A DNA stretch of 64,000 nucleotides, from NCBI RefSeq assembly GCF_021440085.1, contig NZ_JAKCPW010000009.1:186001-250000 (forward strand), read 5' to 3'. Under the pieces are notes generated by a model. That model made no database searches and was not told the DNA's origin. It was given only the letters and a program-made list of their open reading frames with translations. This DNA is from Dyadobacter sp. CY261 (GTDB lineage: Bacteria > Bacteroidota > Bacteroidia > Cytophagales > Spirosomataceae). A program made the translations under genes and the position numbers. Positions 35,099-43,366 of this stretch are shown here, piece by piece. Every line of letters starts with the position of its first letter. Position 1 is the first letter of the stretch.

Positions 35099-38047
35099 CT
35101 ATTTGATTAGTGCATCATATAAAATTTCAACCGGGTGCATGGCTTTGCGCCCGGTACCATCTTTAATCTGATGGCGACAACTCGTCCCGGAAGCCGCGAT
35201 AATCACATCCTCCGGCTGCTGACGGACGGTCGGAAATAATACCAGCTCCCCGATGCGCATTGACACGTCGAAGTGCTCTTCCTCATAGCCGAAAGAACCC
35301 GCCATTCCGCAACAGCCCGAGGGAATGAGCTGAACCTGATAATTTTCGGGCAATTGTAAAGTTTTTTTGGAAGCAGTTAAAGTCGAAAGTGCCTTCTGAT
35401 GACAGTGCCCGTGCAACTTAATAAGCTGACTTTTGGAAACAAATGCGCTTTTCTGAATACGCTTCGCGTCGATTTCGCGGGCGATGAACTCTTCGAAGAG
35501 TAAGGCATTTTCACCGATCTTTTGCGCATGGCCCCTCTCTTTTTCCCCTACCAAATCGACATATTCGTCCCGAAATGACAGGATCGCCGAGGGCTCGATG
35601 CCAATCAGCGGTGTATCGTAAGTGATCTTATCTTTGAGTAAGGCCACATTTTGGATCGCGAGTTTCTGTGCTTCCTTTACAAGTCCTTTGGACAAATACG
35701 ACCGGCCTGATTCGACATGCTCCGGAATAATTACCTCATAACCCAGCTTTTCGAATAGCCATACCGCCTTTTTGCCTACTTCCGCATCATTATAATTGGT
35801 GAACTCATCGCAGAACAAATACACTTTCCGCGCGTGGGTTACCTTTTCCTTTCGCTGCTGATGTTTATTCCACCAACTTTTCAACGTCTCGCTATCAAGT
35901 TTTGGCATTGACCTGTCGGGGTGGAAACCTACCATTTTGTTAGCGATCTTACGCAATGCGGGTGTTCCAAAAATGCCATTGAACGCCCAGGGAGCGATAG
36001 AGGCCAGTTTCATCTGGTTGGAGAAGTTGGCTATCAGTTTACTCCGCATGGGTATGCCATGCGTTTCGTAGTATTGCTGGGTAAACTCGGCCTTCATTTT
36101 ACCAATATCCACACTCGAAGGACATTCTGATTTGCAGCCTTTGCAGGATAGGCACAAGTCGAGCACCTCCTTTACCATTTCCTGGTTTGTAGCCGGGGCT
36201 GTCGCGGGTGTCAGGTACTGGCGTAACATATTGGCACGGGCGCGGGTGGTATCACGTTCGCTACGGGTGGCCATGTAGCTTGGGCACATCGTACCACCGG
36301 TGAGTTCAGTTTTGCGGCAGTCACCGGATCCACTGCATTTCTCAGCCAGTCGCAATATGCCTTCCTGCCTTGAAAAATCGAATGTTGTCTCAATTGTCGG
36401 ATTAGGCTTATCCTGCTCGTAGCGGAGGAATTCGTTCATCGGCGGCGTGTCGACGATCTTGTTCGCATTGAAAACGCCATCCGGGTCCCAGATCCGCTTC
36501 ACCTGCCTGAACATTTCATACACTTCTTCCCCCATCATATAAGGAATGAATTCGCCCCGCAAACGGCCATCCCCATGTTCTCCCGACAATGCACCATTGT
36601 ATTTCTTTACCAATACCGCCGTGTCGGCCAGTACATCCCTGAATTGCTGCTTTCCTTCACTGGTTTTAAGGTTGATCATCGGCTCCACATGCAGCTCGCC
36701 CGCACCCGCATGTGCATAGTACGACGCGTGCAAGCCATGCTTTTCGAGCAAAATCTCCAATTCTTCGATATACGCGGGCAAATCCTCCACCGCTACTGCA
36801 CAATCTTCGATCAGGTTCACCGGCTGGGTGTCACCAGGTAAGTTACGGATCAGGCCCAAACCTGCCTTACGGATATCCCAGGCTTTATTGGCATCATCAC
36901 CAAACAAAAGCGGATAGGCGTAACCGAGGTTTTCTTCCTTCAACTGTGCAATCAATGCGGCCGCTTTTTGCTGGACTTCTTCCTTCGCAATGCCCCAGAA
37001 TTCGACCATGAGCATGGCCGCGGGGTCGCCTTGCATGAAGAAGCGGTTTTGAGAATACACATTATGGTTTTTGGTAAAATCCATAATGTATTTGTCCACG
37101 AGTTCGGAGGCCTTAGGGTCGTATTGCATCGCCACGCGGTTGGCGTGCAATGCTTCCGCGAGAGAATTGGTATGTACACACACCACACCCACAGCCGCCG
37201 GTGGCGCGTCCACTAGCGCAATTTTAGCTTCTGTTACAAAGCACAACGTTCCTTCGGAGCCTGCGATCAGGTTACAGAGATTGATGTTGCCCTTTTCAAA
37301 GTTCCGGACCAATGCATCGAGTGCATAACCCGAGTTTCGCCGCGTTACCGTTGGCTTTGAAAATTGCTTTTTAATTAAATCCTGATCTATCGGATTGGAT
37401 ACTAACCCGAACATTCCCGCCAGAATGGACTGTAACCGCTGACCTTTTACCTGGTTTTCCCGGATCGATTGTGTAAAGTCGGCGATGGTCTGCTCACTGA
37501 ACATCGCCTCTGAGCCGTCGGACAGCAATACTTTCACTTCCAGCAAATGGTCGCGCGTGGCGCCCCAGGTAATGGAATGCAAGCCGCAAGAATTGTTTCC
37601 GATCATCCCGCCGATCATCGCGCGGCTGGCAGTGGAAGTTTCCGGACCAAAGAGCAGGCCGTAAGGCGCAAGGTGTTTGTTCAAATCGTCGCGGATCACT
37701 CCCGGCTGCACACGCACCCATTTCTCCTTCGCATTTACCTCTAAAATCCTCCCAAAATGCTTTGAAATATCCACCACAATTCCTTTTCCCACCACTTGCC
37801 CGGCCAGCGAAGTCCCAGCGGCGCGTGGAATGAGCGTCACCCTGTTTGCCTTTGAGAATTCGATGAGTGCACGAATATCCTCAACCGTCCTTGGTAACGC
37901 CACCGCGAGCGGCATTTCCTGATAAACGGAGGCATCGGTAGCATACACTGCACGCTGCGCTGCGTGAAGTGTGGAGTTGTCAAAGTAAAGTTCACCTTCA
38001 AATCGGGCACGAAGGGTATTGAACTGAAATGGTGAAACGCGGGTCAT
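35099..38047 (-). CDS. FAD-linked oxidase fused to Fe-S (GlpC/CCG) oxidoreductase, D-lactate/glycolate dehydrogenase-like
   Basis: 982 residues. The N-terminal half is a vanillyl-alcohol-oxidase-type FAD domain (PRAAGTSLAGQVVG, GPETSTASRAMIGGMIGNNSCG) followed by the FAD-oxidase C-terminal domain with the SGEHGDGRLRGEF motif. Two clusters of Fe-S Cys ligands follow (CSGSGDCRKTELTGGTMCP and CLSCKGCKSECP), then a CCG domain with GHCHQKAL and SGCCGMAGSFGYE. The architecture is that of DLD/GlcD-GlcF fusions that oxidise D-lactate, glycolate or similar 2-hydroxy acids and pass electrons to quinone. No membrane segment is visible; the protein is probably peripheral on the inner membrane. The exact substrate is unknown. 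Confidence 0.88.
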   Translation of the reverse strand: MTRVSPFQFNTLRARFEGELYFDNSTLHAAQRAVYATDASVYQEMPLAVALPRTVEDIRALIEFSKANRVTLIPRAAGTSLAGQVVGKGIVVDISKHFGRILEVNAKEKWVRVQPGVIRDDLNKHLAPYGLLFGPETSTASRAMIGGMIGNNSCGLHSITWGATRDHLLEVKVLLSDGSEAMFSEQTIADFTQSIRENQVKGQRLQSILAGMFGLVSNPIDQDLIKKQFSKPTVTRRNSGYALDALVRNFEKGNINLCNLIAGSEGTLCFVTEAKIALVDAPPAAVGVVCVHTNSLAEALHANRVAMQYDPKASELVDKYIMDFTKNHNVYSQNRFFMQGDPAAMLMVEFWGIAKEEVQQKAAALIAQLKEENLGYAYPLLFGDDANKAWDIRKAGLGLIRNLPGDTQPVNLIEDCAVAVEDLPAYIEELEILLEKHGLHASYYAHAGAGELHVEPMINLKTSEGKQQFRDVLADTAVLVKKYNGALSGEHGDGRLRGEFIPYMMGEEVYEMFRQVKRIWDPDGVFNANKIVDTPPMNEFLRYEQDKPNPTIETTFDFSRQEGILRLAEKCSGSGDCRKTELTGGTMCPSYMATRSERDTTRARANMLRQYLTPATAPATNQEMVKEVLDLCLSCKGCKSECPSSVDIGKMKAEFTQQYYETHGIPMRSKLIANFSNQMKLASIAPWAFNGIFGTPALRKIANKMVGFHPDRSMPKLDSETLKSWWNKHQQRKEKVTHARKVYLFCDEFTNYNDAEVGKKAVWLFEKLGYEVIIPEHVESGRSYLSKGLVKEAQKLAIQNVALLKDKITYDTPLIGIEPSAILSFRDEYVDLVGEKERGHAQKIGENALLFEEFIAREIDAKRIQKSAFVSKSQLIKLHGHCHQKALSTLTASKKTLQLPENYQVQLIPSGCCGMAGSFGYEEEHFDVSMRIGELVLFPTVRQQPEDVIIAASGTSCRHQIKDGTGRKAMHPVEILYDALIK

Positions 38048-38234
38048 GGGAATAGTCGATAATCAGGCAGCGAAGTTAAGGTACTTGGCCTATTTATGCT
38101 TTCAAAAACTGCATTAATGTATGCGCGGATCACGCTCAATAAGCAGACGGAACAGATACCGGGACGAGTTACGTATATTGGCACAATTTTTACACCGACC
38201 TGTTTTGGTAAATACAGTTTTCACTTTCGAAACG

Positions 38235-39707
38235 ATGAAACACATAAACACTCTGATCCTCACACTATTCAGCTGGGCTGCATTTAGCTGGGTATCTTAC
38301 GCGCAAAATACAGCCAATATTACGTTAACAGCCCCAAAAAAGGCCGCTGTGACCGTTACGATAGTGCTGGAAGATGTTCATTTTCACCCCAATCTGGGCA
38401 CCGGGCTGGCGGATGCGAAACTGGATGCTGTCGCTTCGGTAAATTTCGCCGATATAACGTCCGAAAAAGCGGTGATCCAGCTTAGCGAGCCCAAAATGAT
38501 GCGCTTGCAGTACAGCGGCAGCGGCGTGAACAAAACCTGGATGCTGTTCCTGCAACCCGGCGACGACCTGACGATCAACGTCGGAGAGAATGCGGATGTG
38601 ACTTTCGCAGGCAAGAATGCCAATTACCAGACATTCCTGAAAAATTATTTTCTCGAAAACCAGTACCAATACCTGCCCGTTTTTGGATACAAACCATCAC
38701 AGATCGACAACAAAAGCGTGGTGCAGCAAAGCGATAGTTTGAAAAGAGCGCGACTGGATGCATTCGACAAGTTTAAAACGGCAAATCCGGTAGTGCCTGC
38801 ATTTGAAGCTTACGTACTCGCCACCACTGCTACCGAACCCTCGCTGACCCGCCAATTAATTCAGGAAAAAGTCATGCGTCGCAACCGCGTGGCGAAACTG
38901 GATGCTACCCAACGGAAAGAACTGGAAGATTTCACACTTACCGACTTCAAAATTCAGCCGGACGACGCATTGTTGAGCCAGGCATACCGTGATGAGTTGC
39001 GCAACTGGGTATTGATCCCTTCGACCCGCAAATACCCGCTCGAATCAGAAACGCGCTATGAAATCAGCCCGCAAGCGTTGCAGGATGTATACGCATTTAG
39101 CAAGGAAAAACTGGCCAGTTATCCAAAACAGAAGGAATATCTTGCTACCTACTGGCTTAATTATGCAGCTACGGCCATTCCGAATGTCGAAACAGCTAAA
39201 ACACTGCTCACTGACTATAAAGCTACCTTTCCGCAGTCTCCTTACTCCGATTACATTTCTAAACTGATCCAGACCAAAGAATCGCTGCAACCGGGCTCCC
39301 CGATCGCCGATGTGACGCTTTTAAACGCGGATAGCGCCGCCGTGACGGTTTCATCGTTGCAGGGCAAGCCGGTTTGTATGGTATTCTCATTCAGCATTGG
39401 ACAGCACGAGCCCGGATTGAAGGTTTTGGAAGATAAATATGCCGACAAGGTGACATTCGTATATGTTTCTGTGGCATCTGGCATCCCGCTGACGACATGG
39501 AAACAATACGTAAAAACACGGCCTGCTGCAAAGCATTTGTGGGCTTCGGATGAAAATATTGAGGTTCTGAAAGAGAAATATGGTATCGATATCCGCTACC
39601 CATTTTTGGTATTGGATGGTTCAGGCAAGATTGCGAACCGCTGGATTCCGCAGGAGTTTCCTAACAACAAAACGCTGGAAGCCGAATTGCAAAAAGTTGC
39701 TAAGTAG
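38235..39707 (+). CDS. Exported protein with TlpA/thioredoxin-like C-terminal domain lacking CxxC
   Basis: 490 residues from ATG 38235, which directly precedes a signal peptide (LILTLFSWAAFSWVSYAQ); an upstream start at 38121 would add 38 residues before it. An N-terminal beta domain and a helical middle region are followed from about residue 350 by a thioredoxin-like fold (GSPIADVTLLNAD ... GKPVCMVFSFSIGQ ... YPFLVLDGSGKIANRW). At the place of the CxxC active site the sequence is FSFSIGQHEP, so redox activity is not expected. Similar Bacteroidota proteins often have DUF4369-type N-termini. Periplasmic; role unknown, perhaps scaffolding or binding. Confidence 0.7.
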   Translation: MKHINTLILTLFSWAAFSWVSYAQNTANITLTAPKKAAVTVTIVLEDVHFHPNLGTGLADAKLDAVASVNFADITSEKAVIQLSEPKMMRLQYSGSGVNKTWMLFLQPGDDLTINVGENADVTFAGKNANYQTFLKNYFLENQYQYLPVFGYKPSQIDNKSVVQQSDSLKRARLDAFDKFKTANPVVPAFEAYVLATTATEPSLTRQLIQEKVMRRNRVAKLDATQRKELEDFTLTDFKIQPDDALLSQAYRDELRNWVLIPSTRKYPLESETRYEISPQALQDVYAFSKEKLASYPKQKEYLATYWLNYAATAIPNVETAKTLLTDYKATFPQSPYSDYISKLIQTKESLQPGSPIADVTLLNADSAAVTVSSLQGKPVCMVFSFSIGQHEPGLKVLEDKYADKVTFVYVSVASGIPLTTWKQYVKTRPAAKHLWASDENIEVLKEKYGIDIRYPFLVLDGSGKIANRWIPQEFPNNKTLEAELQKVAK

Positions 39708-39708
39708 T

Positions 39709-39750
39709 GTTTCGGTAGGTGCGAGGCAGTAGCTTCGCACCTACCGAAAC
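39709..39750. terminator. Long perfect hairpin between convergent genes
   Basis: A perfect 16-bp inverted repeat (GTTTCGGTAGGTGCGA at 39709-39724, complement at 39735-39750) with a 10-nt loop begins 2 nt after the stop codon of the thioredoxin-fold gene and ends 8 nt before the stop codon of the histidine kinase gene. It has no T-run on either side, so it may be a processing or stability element. Confidence 0.6.
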
Positions 39751-39758
39751 ATTGATAG

Positions 39759-41015
39759 CTATTGGAGACGAATGATGTGAATAGACTCTGAATACCGATA
39801 AGAAATCTGCAAATCACAATTATCACAGATCTGCTTTACAATTGCCAGCCCCAGCCCAAGAGATTCCGCTCCTGTAGACTCTTTTTTAAATCGCTCAAAT
39901 AACCGTTCCGGATCACTTTTAAGCGGATTCCCCGTGTTACTGATCTGGACAAAATCAGCGCCCGCTTCCAGCCGGAGCTCACCGCCTGGATGATTATGCC
40001 TGATGGCATTGCTGATCAAGTTCGTCAGCAGGATTTCCGCCAACGCCGGGGACATTACTTTCCGGAAACTACCCCTCGATTGCACACTTAGCTGGATGTC
40101 TTTATGTCGTAAAATATCTTCGAAATCCTTCAATTTGTTCAAAGCTAGCTCGGAAAGATCGAGATCTTCCTGTTCGGTAAACTGCTGGTTATCAATTTTT
40201 GCCAACAATAGTAATCCCTGGTTAAGCCTCGACATCCGCCGTGCGGCATGGTAAATTTCCTCAATCCAGTAAGTATGGTCTTCTCCCAGGTCTTTTGACT
40301 GGATAAACTGTTCCACCCTCGCATTGATCAGCGCGAGCGGCGTCTGAATTTCGTGAGAAGCATTTTCGGCAAATTCCCGCAGGCTCCGGTAATCGTGCTG
40401 CATTTTGGAAGCCATTTTTTCCATCACATCACCCAACTCATTGAACTCCGTGATTTCGCTCCTAATGGGCTCCAAGGGCTTATTTTTAGTCCAATCAAAA
40501 TCTTTGATCTTCGCTAAGGAATCGTAAAACGGTTCCCAGAGCTTGCCAGACAAGACCCGGTGAAAGAAAAATGTGCTTACCAACAAAAGCCCTAAAAAGG
40601 CAATCATCGCCGCAGAGATCGCCTCGATCAGTTTATAGGACTCGATCATCGACTTCCGTATCGCGACCCGATACGGCGACCCGCCGATCAAAGTGTAGAA
40701 TGTAAGCTGTCGGAACGGATCGGCGGTTTGTTCGTAACGGTTGCTGATGAGTGTGTCGGTGAATGCCACTTCGTTTTTGAATTTGCTGAAGACAGGCACT
40801 ACTTCGATTTTATTTTCGACGAAATAGGAGTTAGTCGTCCAGGTATCGTTGGTGCGAACGTAGGCCTCAAAGTCACGCTTCTCGACCATTAGCCTGCTTT
40901 CCACCTCTTCGTAAATCATGAATTTGATGATCCAGAAGAAGGCGATACCCACCGCCAGGTAAATCAGCAACGAGGCGAGCAGGTAAATGCGGCTAGCTTT
41001 TTCGAGGAGTTTCAA
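39759..41015 (-). CDS. Sensor histidine kinase of the efflux locus
   Basis: 418 residues starting at a TTG that overlaps the response-regulator stop (TTGA). Two membrane segments (about residues 9-31 and 140-160) enclose a periplasmic sensor of roughly 110 residues. The HisKA box is FAENASHEIQTPLALI with the phospho-accepting His. The HATPase domain has the N box NLISNAIRHN, a diverged G1 box (ISNTGNPL) and the G2 box SLGLGLAIV. By position and divergence from the TolC-RND genes it probably senses an envelope or toxic-compound signal and controls the pump with its partner regulator. Confidence 0.92.
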   Translation of the reverse strand: MKLLEKASRIYLLASLLIYLAVGIAFFWIIKFMIYEEVESRLMVEKRDFEAYVRTNDTWTTNSYFVENKIEVVPVFSKFKNEVAFTDTLISNRYEQTADPFRQLTFYTLIGGSPYRVAIRKSMIESYKLIEAISAAMIAFLGLLLVSTFFFHRVLSGKLWEPFYDSLAKIKDFDWTKNKPLEPIRSEITEFNELGDVMEKMASKMQHDYRSLREFAENASHEIQTPLALINARVEQFIQSKDLGEDHTYWIEEIYHAARRMSRLNQGLLLLAKIDNQQFTEQEDLDLSELALNKLKDFEDILRHKDIQLSVQSRGSFRKVMSPALAEILLTNLISNAIRHNHPGGELRLEAGADFVQISNTGNPLKSDPERLFERFKKESTGAESLGLGLAIVKQICDNCDLQISYRYSESIHIIRLQ

Positions 41016-41689
41016 GGTGCGGTAAATTTGTAACCTATCCCGTAAATCGATTGAATGTAATCCTTTCCACCTTTCTCGACGATCTTCCGGCGAAGATTTT
41101 TGATATGCGAATAAACCATATCCAGCGAATCGGCCGAATCCATATTATCGCCCCAAAGGTGCTCGGCGATAGATTCCTTCGTCAATGCGACATCGATATT
41201 GGAAAGAAAATAAAGCAAAAGATCATATTCCTTTCGCGACAGCATCGTTTCGGCTTCGCATATAAACACCTTACGTGCCGGCAGATTGACCCGGATATCT
41301 TTCCATATCATATCATTATTCCCTCCGAAATTCCGCCGCCGAATGAGCGACTTAACCCGTGCATTGAGTTCGGATAGGTGGAATGGCTTGGTCATATAGT
41401 CGTCCGAACCGATTTCCAGACCTTTTAGCTTGTCTTCCAATGTATTACGGGCAGAAATAATGATAATACCCGTTGCGGCGGCGATCTTTTTAAGTGTCTG
41501 GATAATATCAAAACCATTGCCATCCGGTAATGTGAGGTCCACGATCGTGCAATCGTACTGGTACAGGCTGATCTTCTCGTCGGCCTGCCAAAACGTATTG
41601 GCCACTTCGCAAACGAACCCTTCTCGCGAAAGATAGTCCGTGATACTTTCTGCAAGCCCCTTCTCGTCCTCCACTACTAATATTTTCAT
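41012..41689 (-). CDS. OmpR-family response regulator of the efflux locus
   Basis: 225 residues from ATG 41689; upstream in-frame starts would run into the promoter repeats. The receiver domain starts MKILVVEDEKGL with the acidic pair, has the phospho-acceptor Asp51 in IVDLTLPDGNGF and the conserved Lys in DYMTKPF. The C-terminal winged-helix domain (residues about 125-225) ends in IQSIYGIGYKFTAP, the usual OmpR/PhoB wing. It overlaps the histidine kinase start by 4 nt. A candidate operator built from repeats at 10-bp spacing, as OmpR-family proteins prefer, lies directly upstream. Confidence 0.94.
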   Translation of the reverse strand: MKILVVEDEKGLAESITDYLSREGFVCEVANTFWQADEKISLYQYDCTIVDLTLPDGNGFDIIQTLKKIAAATGIIIISARNTLEDKLKGLEIGSDDYMTKPFHLSELNARVKSLIRRRNFGGNNDMIWKDIRVNLPARKVFICEAETMLSRKEYDLLLYFLSNIDVALTKESIAEHLWGDNMDSADSLDMVYSHIKNLRRKIVEKGGKDYIQSIYGIGYKFTAP

Positions 41690-41712
41690 TTCTCTTCCAA
41701 AAAGGTACTTCA

Positions 41713-41720
41713 CAAAAGTA
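41713..41720 (-). promoter_or_regulatory. -7 box of the response regulator-kinase operon
   Basis: On the minus strand this is TACTTTTG, an exact TAnnTTTG match, 23 nt before the start codon. The -33 position falls inside the operator repeats and has no TTG, as expected for an activated promoter. Confidence 0.55.
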
Positions 41721-41722
41721 CG

Positions 41723-41802
41723 TTCCAAATTTGGAAACATTTGGGAAGGATAAACCTATAATAAACAGCCCTTTGAGTAATTCCATTTCCCAAATGTTTC
41801 CA
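41723..41802. promoter_or_regulatory. Symmetric divergent operator of the efflux locus
   Basis: A perfect 16-bp inverted repeat (TGGAAACATTTGGGAA at 41732-41747 and its complement at 41787-41802) is separated by 39 nt. The left arm contains two direct repeats at exactly 10-bp spacing (ATTTGGAAAC at 41729-41738, ATTTGGGAAG at 41739-41748) and overlaps a 14-bp palindrome (TTCCAAATTTGGAA, 41723-41736). The centre is almost equidistant from the two divergent start codons (41689 and 41847). Likely bound by the adjacent OmpR-family regulator (inference). Confidence 0.65.
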
Positions 41803-41813
41803 GAATTGGGCTC

Positions 41814-41821
41814 TAATTTCG
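41814..41821 (+). promoter_or_regulatory. -7 box of the tolC-RND operon
   Basis: TAATTTCG, 7 of 8 positions of TAnnTTTG. Its distance to the right operator arm (11 nt) is the same as that of the opposing -7 box to the left arm. It lies 25 nt before the start codon. Confidence 0.5.
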
Positions 41822-41846
41822 GCTAAAAATATCTTTAACCAGAATT

Positions 41847-43316
41847 ATGAAGCACTCCCCGTACCATCGTGTTTCGCATCTGTTCCCGCCGGGAAATGCG
41901 CACTCCAAGGAAAGGTTCACACACCGAATTTTCAATATCAGGACCACCTGGCTAATCATCCTGCTGTTAACAGCCTTTATATGCCTACCCGCCTGTGCAC
42001 AGCAGATAAAGCTACACGAAGCGCTGGAACTGGGCAAGGGCAACTTCCCCTTTTTGAAAGCCAAACGGGCTGAAATACATAGTGCCGAAAGCCGCATCAA
42101 ATCCGTTAAAACCGATTACCTGCCTGCATTCATCGTGCAGGACCAATATACTTATGCCACAAGCAACAGCGTCGCCGGCGCGTTCCTGCCCAACGAGGGT
42201 AGCGCATTGTCGCCATCGGGTGGTATCCGTCCGGAAAATTATTACACAGCCACATTTGGCAGCTTCACGACCGCGATGGTCGACTGGAAGGTTTTCAATT
42301 TTGGAAAAATTAAAGCCAATGTGAATGCCGCCAGGGCTGACCTCACCCGTAGTCAGGCCGATTATGAGAATGAATTATTTCAACATCAGGTTAGGATCGT
42401 CGATGCCTACCTGCTGCTGTTGATCAACCAGAAACTGGTAGACGCCCAACGTCAGAACCTTCAACGGGCCTTGGTTTTCAAACGTGTGACCGATGCCGCT
42501 GTGAGTTCGGGCATGCGCCCGGGTGTCGACAGCTCGCTCGCCGCTGCCGAATATGCCAAAGCACAATTGCTGTTACTGGAAAGCCAGCGTGTCGAAAAAG
42601 CACAGCGACTTCGTTTCTCCGAGCTTACCGGCGAGCTGCGTGATAGCATTCAGGTGGACAGCATGTTTTTTTACTCCAAATTGCCCGCGGTTCCCGGAGA
42701 AACAGGATCGTTCCTCAAAAATCCTGCATTAAGGTTTTCGCAAGCCCAAATAGACGCCTCATTGGCACGCAGCCTGGCAGTAAAACGGTCGGCTCTGCCA
42801 TCCATCTCCTTTGTGGGAGCCGGCTGGGGGCGCGGGTCGGGCGTTTCGAATAAGGACGATTCCTTCCGCACAGATTTCAGCAGCGGGGTAAAATACCAGG
42901 TTTTCAACTATCTCTTCGGCGTCTCCACGCGCTGGAACCTGACCAACATTTTCAAAGTCAGAAACGATTACCACGCGGAACAATTCCAGGTTGAGCGTTT
43001 CAAATCATTATACCAAACACAACAGCTGCAACTCGACCGCCAGGCGCGGGAATCCGAAATCCAGTTCCAGCTCTCACTCGCTCAGGCACGCCTTACACCC
43101 GTGCAGCTCGCTGCCGCCCAACGCGCATTCAACCAGGCAGAAGCGCGCTACCAAAGTGGCCTGACCGACCTTTTTACATTAGCACAAAGCGTGAATGCCC
43201 TCAACCGTGCCGAAATAGACAAGTTCGTCACCAATGGCAATGCCTGGCGCTCGCTCCTACTGAAAGCCGCAGCAGCGGGTGACCTAAGTATGTTCTTAAA
43301 TCAAATAGCCCAATGA
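41847..43316 (+). CDS. TolC family outer membrane efflux protein
   Basis: 489 residues. A long charged N-terminus (about 33 residues) precedes the hydrophobic signal WLIILLLTAFICLPACAQ, so the n-region is unusually long; no later ATG would fit better. The mature part shows the two OEP repeats of TolC with coiled-coil helices (LHEALELGKGNFPFLKAKRAEI and the C-terminal QAEARYQSGLTDLFTLAQSVNALNRAE). It forms the outer membrane duct of the tripartite pump, with the RND/adaptor fusion encoded 50 nt downstream. The first gene of the operon controlled from the divergent operator. Confidence 0.92.
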   Translation: MKHSPYHRVSHLFPPGNAHSKERFTHRIFNIRTTWLIILLLTAFICLPACAQQIKLHEALELGKGNFPFLKAKRAEIHSAESRIKSVKTDYLPAFIVQDQYTYATSNSVAGAFLPNEGSALSPSGGIRPENYYTATFGSFTTAMVDWKVFNFGKIKANVNAARADLTRSQADYENELFQHQVRIVDAYLLLLINQKLVDAQRQNLQRALVFKRVTDAAVSSGMRPGVDSSLAAAEYAKAQLLLLESQRVEKAQRLRFSELTGELRDSIQVDSMFFYSKLPAVPGETGSFLKNPALRFSQAQIDASLARSLAVKRSALPSISFVGAGWGRGSGVSNKDDSFRTDFSSGVKYQVFNYLFGVSTRWNLTNIFKVRNDYHAEQFQVERFKSLYQTQQLQLDRQARESEIQFQLSLAQARLTPVQLAAAQRAFNQAEARYQSGLTDLFTLAQSVNALNRAEIDKFVTNGNAWRSLLLKAAAAGDLSMFLNQIAQ

Positions 43317-43366
43317 AACGCAAACTGTCATGCTGAGCGGCACGACAAATACAAAATCTGAATATT

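Noticed and set aside
41690..41740. N-terminal extension of the response regulator
   Set aside because: It would be translated from the -7 box and operator DNA; the receiver domain starts cleanly at ATG 41689.
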